A DNA stretch of 64,000 nucleotides. Origin: Sphingomonadaceae bacterium. GTDB taxonomy: Bacteria; Pseudomonadota; Alphaproteobacteria; Sphingomonadales; Sphingomonadaceae. A program made the translations under genes and the position numbers. The notes beneath the pieces were generated by a model. It had not been told where the DNA came from. It saw only the letters and a program-made list of their open reading frames with translations, and did not search any database. The DNA is taken from contig JAKFUU010000018.1 in assembly GCA_021732525.1 (NCBI GenBank), positions 186,001 through 250,000 of the forward strand. Direction: 5' to 3'. This document shows positions 19,152 to 26,006 of the stretch, in pieces (position 1 is the first letter of the stretch; each line of letters begins with the position of its first letter).

Positions 19152-19285
19152 GCCTTGAGGGACGTATTTGATTGCTGCATTCGTTGATAGACCATCGCCT
19201 TCTTTGTGCCCTAGGGAAGTTTAGCGGACACCGACAATCGTAAATATGACTATTCATTTGAATGAATATGTGTAATATCGTCTAA

Positions 19286-19678
19286 ATGAAAGGATTGAGC
19301 ATGGCTACGAGCTTCAAAGCAGATGCAAATGAAGATGCGCGTGTCCTCAGCTCAGCGGTATCAAAAATCGCAGAATTTTGGGGGTTGAGCAACGCAAAGC
19401 TGGGGATAGTGCTGGGCCTGTCGCAGGCCACAGTTTCGCGGTTGCGCTCGGGTCAGACTACACTCGACCCAGCGTCCAAATCCTTTGAAGCCGGCCAGTT
19501 CCTACTGCGTCTGTTTCGCAGCCTTGACGCGCTGCTTGGAAGCGATGACGCGGCTTCGCGTCGCTGGCTGGATGTCGCCAATCTCGATCTTGATGCACGT
19601 CCGATAGACCTCATCGATAGCTTCAAAGGCCTGCTTACAGTTTGCGATTATGTTGACGCCCACCGCGCTCGCGTCTGA
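19286..19678 (+). CDS. Xre/MbcA/ParS-type antitoxin (DUF2384)
   Basis: HTH plus WLDVANLDLDARPIDLIDSFKGLLTVCDYVDAHRARV C-terminus; overlaps RES toxin gene. Confidence 0.88.
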   Translation: MKGLSMATSFKADANEDARVLSSAVSKIAEFWGLSNAKLGIVLGLSQATVSRLRSGQTTLDPASKSFEAGQFLLRLFRSLDALLGSDDAASRRWLDVANLDLDARPIDLIDSFKGLLTVCDYVDAHRARV

Positions 19679-20384
19679 AGCACGGCGCTACGAGGGTACG
19701 GTTTGGCGGGTCGTTGAGGCGCAACACCGGATTTCGACCAACAGGCTTGCCGCATCGCTTGAAGATCAAGCTCGGCTTGAAGCATTGGCCGAAGCTGCAA
19801 AACCCGACCTTCCCAAGGAGGCACGGGGACTTCACTTTCTTCTTTCATCGCCATTTCGCTATGGCCATCGCAGCGCTAGCCGGTTTCGCAGGGCCGATGA
19901 ACGGCCTGGTATCTTCTATGCCAGCGAAGCCGAAAGCACTGCAATTGCCGAGACAGCCTATTGGCGGTTACGGTTCTTTCTGCGTTCGCCGGGCTTTATT
20001 CCGCCATCGACAACGACTGAACATTCCAGCTTTACGGCCAAGGTTCGCACACAGCGTGCGATTGATCTGACACTTGCTCCTTTCGTCGCCGATACTGCGC
20101 TTTGGATGCACAAAAGCGATTACACCGCGTGCCGGGAACTTGCATCACTGGCCCGGACAGCGGAGATCGAACTGATCCGCACGACCTCTGCCCGCGATCT
20201 GGCAGGTGGCTGCAACATCGTCATTCTGTCCCCCACAGCTTTTCAGTCCAAGCCACCGGTGCCGCAGCGAACCTGGCATTTGCGCTTCGAGGATGGCCGC
20301 TTGACTGCCTATGCTGCATTTCCAGCGACGGAGCGGTTGGTGTACACCGCTGAGTTATTTGGTCTTGGGACGGTCACTGACTGA
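19650..20384 (+). CDS. RES domain toxin
   Basis: RYGHRSASRFRRADERPGIFYASEAESTAIAETAYWRLRF, RES-family pattern. Confidence 0.87.
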   Translation: MLTPTALASEARRYEGTVWRVVEAQHRISTNRLAASLEDQARLEALAEAAKPDLPKEARGLHFLLSSPFRYGHRSASRFRRADERPGIFYASEAESTAIAETAYWRLRFFLRSPGFIPPSTTTEHSSFTAKVRTQRAIDLTLAPFVADTALWMHKSDYTACRELASLARTAEIELIRTTSARDLAGGCNIVILSPTAFQSKPPVPQRTWHLRFEDGRLTAYAAFPATERLVYTAELFGLGTVTD

Positions 20385-20473
20385 CCAATTGCACGGCGTT
20401 AGCACTGAATATTTTAGCCGAAGACACTGCAGCGCGGGGTCCGCCATTCGAGAGAGGCCCTGGGCCAGCAGTT

Positions 20474-20587
20474 CTGATTGCGCAACCCGCCCGGGCAGGC
20501 CCGTGTTGTCCAGCCGGTGGCTGTCCTGCCCGCGCCAGCCTTGCCCTTGGCAGGTTTCCCGGAAGCAAAGCTCCGGTGCGCAATCAG
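20474..20587 (+). promoter_or_regulatory. Highly structured leader element A upstream of DUF2493 gene
   Basis: 11-bp closing stem CTGATTGCGCA/TGCGCAATCAG enclosing hairpins incl. TTGCCCTTGGCAGG and CCGGAAGCaaaGCTCCGG. Confidence 0.6.
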
Positions 20588-20662
20588 TCCTGAAAGCTGG
20601 CCCTGACGGGCTCTCGCTGGCGGAATTCCCGCTTGGCTTGAGCACATTCAGGAGAAAAAATC

Positions 20663-21616
20663 ATGCAATCCACTTTTGCCGACCAATTGGCAGGTCTTGA
20701 CCTTGCCGGTTTCACCATCGGGCCGCCGCCTGTTACCTCAACCGATTATCCGTCGACCGATGCAATTACGCAGACACTTGTTGGTGTGTGGTCCGATCTC
20801 TTTGCGATGCTGGTCGATACAGCGCTTGAAGCCGACGCCGAAGATATTGGCTGGGGCCTGGTCAATCTGTTCCACCGCGCCGCGCAGCGCAAATCATCCG
20901 CTGTTGACCGGGCAACCGACGAAGTTCGCGCGCTCGTTGCCACCAACGACGGCTCAGAGGTTCTGACCCATGATCTGGAAACCCAGATCGAGCGGGCGCA
21001 ATGTGCCGAAGCCAGCATGGTTGCGCTTGAAGCGATCCGCGAAGTTGCAGCAAGTCTGTTCCTCAACGAGTTTGGATTGTCGTGGAAGCCGGTGTCAAGT
21101 TCGAGGTTCAATCATGGCGCAATGCTCACCTCCGCCGTTGTGCAGGGTCGCGATTTTCTTCGCGCGCGTTCTGCCTCTAAGCGCAAGGCAGCAATGCCGG
21201 AAGGTACACCCGTTGTCTTTGCCGGCGGTCGTAACCGTTTTCCAACTGACGAGGATGCCAAGTCATTTGCAAGCAATGTCTGGGCTACCTTGGACAAGGT
21301 CTATAACCGGGTACCAGACATGGTTTTGATCCATGGCGGCGACACTAAGGGCGTTGACCGCCTGGCTGCATCATGGGCCGAACGTCGCGGTGTGGTGCAA
21401 CTGACCTTTGCACTCGATATGCGGCTTGGTGCACGCGCCGGGTTCAAGCGTAACGAGCAAATGCTCTCACTTGATCCACGCTATATCATAGCGTTTCCCG
21501 GCAATGGTGTTCTGGAGCGTTTGGTCATCGATGCAAAGGCTCGGCGCATTACCGTTGTCGATCGCCGTGGTCCGATCGGAACTTGCCCTAAAGCGGTTAA
21601 TCAAACCCAGTCCTGA
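20663..21616 (+). CDS. DUF2493 domain protein (SLOG-like)
   Basis: PVVFAGGRNRFPTDEDAKSF...VLIHGGDTKGVDRLAASWAERRGV...GFKRNEQML. Confidence 0.85.
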   Translation: MQSTFADQLAGLDLAGFTIGPPPVTSTDYPSTDAITQTLVGVWSDLFAMLVDTALEADAEDIGWGLVNLFHRAAQRKSSAVDRATDEVRALVATNDGSEVLTHDLETQIERAQCAEASMVALEAIREVAASLFLNEFGLSWKPVSSSRFNHGAMLTSAVVQGRDFLRARSASKRKAAMPEGTPVVFAGGRNRFPTDEDAKSFASNVWATLDKVYNRVPDMVLIHGGDTKGVDRLAASWAERRGVVQLTFALDMRLGARAGFKRNEQMLSLDPRYIIAFPGNGVLERLVIDAKARRITVVDRRGPIGTCPKAVNQTQS

Positions 21617-21633
21617 TAGCACCCAGTTCATTG

Positions 21634-21657
21634 CGCCAGCGCATATTTGCGCTGGCG
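21634..21657. repeat. Perfect 10-bp inverted repeat, 4-nt loop
   Basis: CGCCAGCGCA-TATT-TGCGCTGGCG between DUF2493 and DUF6878 genes. Confidence 0.85.
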
Positions 21658-21742
21658 TATCTGGCGAGAGCGAAGGCGTCTTTTGTGCGTTCGAACGGCT
21701 GCGGATGGTTCGCAGCAGGTTCATGCAAAGGAGGAGTTTATC

Positions 21743-22177
21743 ATGACCGATTTCTCGCAGCTTGCGGCAGATTATCTCGCAGGCCAGGCTGAACGTAATG
21801 CATCTGTAGATATGGAAATAGCAGCGATGAAGGCGTTGTTGCTGCTGCATTTCAAAGCGCATGGAATTGCCACGGTCGAGATCCGTTTCGATGGCTACGG
21901 CGACAGTGGCGCGATCGAACAAACGACCTTCTTTGGTGCCGATGGAACGGTGGTCGAATGCCCAGACATTGCCGTTTCGCGCGAGGGCAGGGATGATGTC
22001 AAACTGGCCTCGCTGCTAGAAGACTTCGCCTATGAAGTGCTCGAGCGGCATCATGATGGCTGGGAGATCAATGATGGTGGATTCGGCGAATTGCTGATCG
22101 ACGTTGGCGAAGAGAGTTTCCAGCTCGACTGCAATCTTCGCTTCACGTCCTATGACAGCCATTCAACCGAATTTTGA
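21743..22177 (+). CDS. DUF6878-like protein
   Basis: VEIRFDGYGDSGAIEQTTFFGADG...EDFAYEVLERHHDGWEINDGGFGELLIDV; RBS GGAGGAG. Confidence 0.75.
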   Translation: MTDFSQLAADYLAGQAERNASVDMEIAAMKALLLLHFKAHGIATVEIRFDGYGDSGAIEQTTFFGADGTVVECPDIAVSREGRDDVKLASLLEDFAYEVLERHHDGWEINDGGFGELLIDVGEESFQLDCNLRFTSYDSHSTEF

Positions 22178-22189
22178 AGGGAGCGCGTC

Positions 22190-22582
22190 ATGGCACATTG
22201 TTATTATCATGCGCTGTCATCGGTTCGCAAATGGGGTGGGACGTGCGATGATTATCTTGCACTCCACCAATGGTTCGACGAGTCTAAAGCAATTTTTGCA
22301 GACCCTAGGCACCGCGCGTTGCGCCATCATGCCGAAGGCATATTCATGCTCGAGACATTGTTTGGTGCAACCATTACGAACTCGGACGGCAAGGTTGTTC
22401 CGGTTCGGCTCATCGGCGAACAGCATGTCATTGAGGACTTGGGGTTCATCCCTTCCTTTGCCGATTGGGGCCGCCTGATCCAGCCGCAGACATGGATGCT
22501 CAAAGGACGCAGATTGGACCAGCCGACGAGCGATGAACCGACCGAACAAACGCCAGCGGTGCCAGTCAGCCTTGCAGCATAA
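22190..22582 (+). CDS. DUF6915-like protein
   Basis: HCYYHALSSVRKWGGTCDDYLALHQWFDESKAIFADPRHRALRHHAEGIFMLE. Confidence 0.75.
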   Translation: MAHCYYHALSSVRKWGGTCDDYLALHQWFDESKAIFADPRHRALRHHAEGIFMLETLFGATITNSDGKVVPVRLIGEQHVIEDLGFIPSFADWGRLIQPQTWMLKGRRLDQPTSDEPTEQTPAVPVSLAA

Positions 22583-22760
22583 GCCCCCTTTGAGTTCAGG
22601 CGGACTTGTTACAAATCATGGATGTTCGCCGCGGTTTGACGGGTTGAATAGGCAATCACCCAACTTCCGAGAATATGTGCTTTGGGTATTCGCCGATACC
22701 TCACATCTGGGACAAATCCGGCTGTGTGCGCGAACCTCCGGATGAATCAGCCAGCAGTCT

Positions 22761-22855
22761 CTTGCAACCCCAACGCTGCCGGCCGTGTTGCCCTTGGCAG
22801 GGCTGCCCGCACCACCCGGCGCTAAAGGGGTTTCCCGCAGGTTCTGCGGTGCAAG
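22761..22855 (+). promoter_or_regulatory. Structured leader element B upstream of ssb (shares elements with A)
   Basis: CTTGCA...TGCAAG closing stem, identical TTGCCCTTGGCAGG, TTTCCCGCAGgttCTGCGGTGC hairpin. Confidence 0.55.
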
Positions 22856-22927
22856 TGCCTGCCGCCCGCTCCTCCTGTCTGGTTCGCAGCCGGGATGGTC
22901 CCGGATGCAAAATTCAGGAGAATACCC

Positions 22928-23320
22928 ATGACAAATCTTGTTATCCTCGTTGGCCGTATCGCCCGCGATCCAGAAACCCGCAGTACACAAAGCGGCTCGT
23001 CAATCACCTCGATCAGCGTTGTTACCGACCGCCCGGCGCGCAACAAAGACGGGAAGACGTACAAGGACGAGAATGGCTATACCGCCAAGGACAGCGAATT
23101 CCACCGGGTCACATGCTTCAATGGCCTCGGCCAGAATGTCGCCAAATATTGCACCAAGGGTCAGCTGGTGTCGCTCGAAGGCCGGATCCATTATTCGCAG
23201 TGGGAAGATGCCGAAGGCAACAAGCGCTACGGCTGCGAAATTTACGCCGACAAGGTCGACTTCCTGACCAAATCGCGCGAAAGTAACAATGAAGGTGCGC
23301 CGCCCATCGACGAAGATTGA
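22928..23320 (+). CDS. ssb: Single-stranded DNA-binding protein
   Basis: MTNLVILVGRIARDPETRSTQSGSSITSISVVTDRPARNKDGK...FHRVTCFNGLGQNVAKYCTKGQLVSLEGRIHY. Confidence 0.95.
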   Translation: MTNLVILVGRIARDPETRSTQSGSSITSISVVTDRPARNKDGKTYKDENGYTAKDSEFHRVTCFNGLGQNVAKYCTKGQLVSLEGRIHYSQWEDAEGNKRYGCEIYADKVDFLTKSRESNNEGAPPIDED

Positions 23321-23343
23321 TTGGCAAATCGCTTCCTGAAATC

Positions 23344-23381
23344 AGGCCCCGATGGCACGTGCCGCCGGGGCCTTTTCTTTT
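23344..23381 (+). terminator. Rho-independent terminator downstream of ssb
   Basis: AGGCCCCG...CGGGGCCT followed by TTTTCTTTT. Confidence 0.85.
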
Positions 23382-23441
23382 GCTTGGGTTCCAAGCACGG
23401 CGGCACAGGGCATCGAGCCCCATGCCGCCGTCATTTGTGCT

Positions 23442-23672
23442 TCAAGGCGCAGAAAGTCTACTGAGCGCTGTATCGATTCCCAACGTCATCGATGCACGGA
23501 TAAGCTGCTTGAGTTTTGCCGGTTCGATCGAAGCTGTATCACCATTGATCAGCAATCTGCCGAGTTCAGCCGCTGCTTCTTCACGTAAAGCTGCTTCGCG
23601 GGCGTCAAGTAGGCGGCGTTCTTCGCCGAGCTTCCTTAAAGCCTCGAGCGCATTGGGTTTGGACCGGGCCAT
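23442..23672 (-). CDS. Small DUF6437-like protein next to putative oriT
   Basis: MARSKPNALEALRKLGEERRLLDAREAALREEAAAELGRLLI...; clean start, adjacent to nic-like site. Confidence 0.6.
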   Translation of the reverse strand: MARSKPNALEALRKLGEERRLLDAREAALREEAAAELGRLLINGDTASIEPAKLKQLIRASMTLGIDTALSRLSAP

Positions 23673-23689
23673 TTAAGTTCCTTTCACTG

Positions 23690-24008
23690 GCCATAGTCCC
23701 CTCCACCACACCTTTTGGCAGGCGTTTAGCCTGTAGGAAAATGTTTTCTAGCGCTGGGTTGTGAGGGGCTCGGTCTCCGAGAGTGGGAGGTTTCTATCAC
23801 AGATTTATAAGTGTGATGCGCGCTTGGGGGCCGCCTCAAGGACGACGGGGCCCCACCATTTTTCCGCCAGCCGACTGTGTCGCCTGCCGAAAAAATCGTT
23901 GCCCCCATCGCCGCTGGCGCGGCCGCGCTAGGGCGCGGTCCTTGACCCGTCCCGTCGCACGCATCCGCAATTCGCCTGTTGTTTCACAACAAACTTCAGG
24001 AGGATATT
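23690..24008. other. Putative oriT region (F-like nic)
   Basis: Minus strand CAGGC-taaac-GCCTG hairpin (23719-23733), then CCAAAA and GGTGTGGTGG (about 23703-23712); multiple further dyads up to about 23940. Confidence 0.5.
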
Positions 24009-24245
24009 ATGAAAGGTTCACAAGCACTTTCCAGTACCGACCGGCAGGCCGACGAGCAGGCGATGATTGCAGCGCATAATTGTGCGGTTGCACGGTCGTT
24101 CCACAGCTACTTCAATCAATATATCCTAACCGATCATGAGCGTGGATATATCGTCATCGACGAAGGTGATTATGGCGCTCTGCCGCAGCATCTGATGGAC
24201 CGCGTGGTCGATTCAGTGCCGAGCAAGATGATCGACGAACATTGA
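24009..24245 (+). CDS. Hypothetical protein
   Basis: RBS CAGGAGG; followed by strong terminator. Confidence 0.55.
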   Translation: MKGSQALSSTDRQADEQAMIAAHNCAVARSFHSYFNQYILTDHERGYIVIDEGDYGALPQHLMDRVVDSVPSKMIDEH

Positions 24246-24258
24246 GCTTAATGCCACG

Positions 24259-24292
24259 AGGAGGAAGTCCATCCGGGCTTCCTCCTTTTTTC
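24259..24292 (+). terminator. Rho-independent terminator
   Basis: AGGAGGAAG...CTTCCTCCT then T-run. Confidence 0.85.
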
Positions 24293-24340
24293 TTGTTCAT
24301 CTCCCCAAAATCGAGAAAATATCGGAAGGTCCGGAAGAAG

Positions 24341-25282
24341 CTAACGAGCCAGTGCCTTTTCGATGAGATATGCAAGCCGGACGCCAGCTTGACGTAAACG
24401 CTTTTCAACCACAGGGCCGTTAGATGAAATGTAATCCTGGTTGATTGAGATGCGCGGCTCGGTAGGTTTGGAGCATTGCGTATTTGACAGGTTCATAGTG
24501 CAATATAGCGTATTTTCCTTCAGAGTGATCGCGTAAGATTCTTGAGCCCATTGCCATGGCTGAGATGACGTCCATTGCATTTTTTCAGCAGAAGAAGTGA
24601 GCGGTACAAGGCGGTCCACCGCGCGGTATGTCACCGTAAATCCAGCCCAGTCTCTGCTCAGATTTGTACCCAACACAAACTTTTCGACCAAGCACTTGTC
24701 CCAGACTGAGTGCAGATTAGATTTTTGCCCTGAACCACAAAGTCCCTTTACTAGTAAATAATTCCCGCCCCGATCATCTGCGAAAGAGATGTGTAATGGC
24801 TGATGAATGTCGCCGACCCAATGCCCAAGACCGAGTAGCGCTTTTGCGCGTGCCTTTGCTGGCTTGGAACGATCCGAAAGGATGGCCAAATCCCGTTCGA
24901 TGCCCTGCAAAATACAGCTGTCATTCTGGGGACAATCAGCGTTGACGATTGATCGTTGATTGCGGGCGTAGTTGATGAAATGGTCGTCCGGATTTTTCCG
25001 CGGAAAGTCATCTTCTTCGACGCATCCATAATTGAAAGAGCTGTATTCGCCGTCTGCTTTCAAAAGAGCGTTGATATCCGCGCGAACGTCATCACTCACT
25101 GTGCGATACGCGTAATCGCACACCGTCAAATGACCAGCTTTGCTCCACGCTAGAGCTTCGCTAGGGTAAAGAGAAACCATGCTCCCGGCAATCAGCGCCA
25201 GCATCGGCAACATCGACAGTCGTCTAATATTCATCATGTTCTTCCTCCCAACAGAACTTAATAATATCATGCTCGATTTCAT
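24341..25282 (-). CDS. Secreted S1/P1-like nuclease
   Basis: Signal peptide then AWSKAGHLTVCDYAYRTVSDDVR...ALLGLGHWVGDIHQPLHISFADDRGGNYLLV...NLHSVWDKCLVE. Confidence 0.88.
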   Translation of the reverse strand: MKSSMILLSSVGRKNMMNIRRLSMLPMLALIAGSMVSLYPSEALAWSKAGHLTVCDYAYRTVSDDVRADINALLKADGEYSSFNYGCVEEDDFPRKNPDDHFINYARNQRSIVNADCPQNDSCILQGIERDLAILSDRSKPAKARAKALLGLGHWVGDIHQPLHISFADDRGGNYLLVKGLCGSGQKSNLHSVWDKCLVEKFVLGTNLSRDWAGFTVTYRAVDRLVPLTSSAEKMQWTSSQPWQWAQESYAITLKENTLYCTMNLSNTQCSKPTEPRISINQDYISSNGPVVEKRLRQAGVRLAYLIEKALAR

Positions 25283-25679
25283 TTACACGTGACGGGCATC
25301 ACGTTGTTTTCAGCCCGTCGAATGCCACCTAGAATATAGCGATTCGCACGCTCGAGTTAATGGTTTGCAGGACTCCCCAATTGGTTCAATCCAGTTTTCT
25401 GGATCCATGTTAGAAGCAGGAAACGTAAGCACACCGTACGCGATGAATCGCAGGTTGAAATTGTCATATTCTCAATAGGTTGTAGCGAAAAATGGCGGAT
25501 GGCAGCTTTACAATTGGAAATGATTTGGGGATATTCGTTGCATTGAATTCAAATCACTCACTGCCATAACCCCGTATAATTGCGGCATTTGATGTTCTTG
25601 ACATGTTCCTATTCATGACTTAAATATAAAGCTGCCTTTCGCAAGTGTGACCGGGCTCCTTTTTTGAAAGGAGTCCACA

Positions 25680-26006
25680 ATGGCACGTCCATTGTCGTTA
25701 CAAATCTATGTATCGCGCGAGCTTGCCGGGCGCGTGCGAGCCGCCGCTGCTCGAAATGATCTGAGCGTCAGCGAATGGGTCCGCACGCTCGTCACATCGG
25801 CCTGCGATCAATCTGAAAATGCCGGTCAGCACGATAAGGTCATCGAGCGAATTCACCGCCAATCGGTCTTCATCATGGTGGGCCTGGATGCTCTATTGGC
25901 AGGGCATCCTGATCATGGTCTGCGAGACCGTGCTCACCAGGCTTATGGTCGTAAATGCAAGCAGCTTGGGATCACATCGAGCACATCGGAAGGATCTTCA
26001 ACATGA
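25680..26006 (+). CDS. Ribbon-helix-helix/relaxosome accessory-like protein
   Basis: RPLSLQIYVSRELAGRVRAAAARNDLSVSEWVRTLV, RHH-like; immediately upstream of traD. Confidence 0.6.
   Translation: MARPLSLQIYVSRELAGRVRAAAARNDLSVSEWVRTLVTSACDQSENAGQHDKVIERIHRQSVFIMVGLDALLAGHPDHGLRDRAHQAYGRKCKQLGITSSTSEGSST

Noticed and set aside
25283-25679. Intergenic region before the RHH gene as oriT (hairpins ATCCAG-tttt-CTGGAT and GACGGGC...GCCCGTC)
   Set aside because: Reasonable position, but I found no F-like GGTGTGGTG core there. The 23.7 kb region has both core and hairpin, so this is kept only as a second-choice candidate
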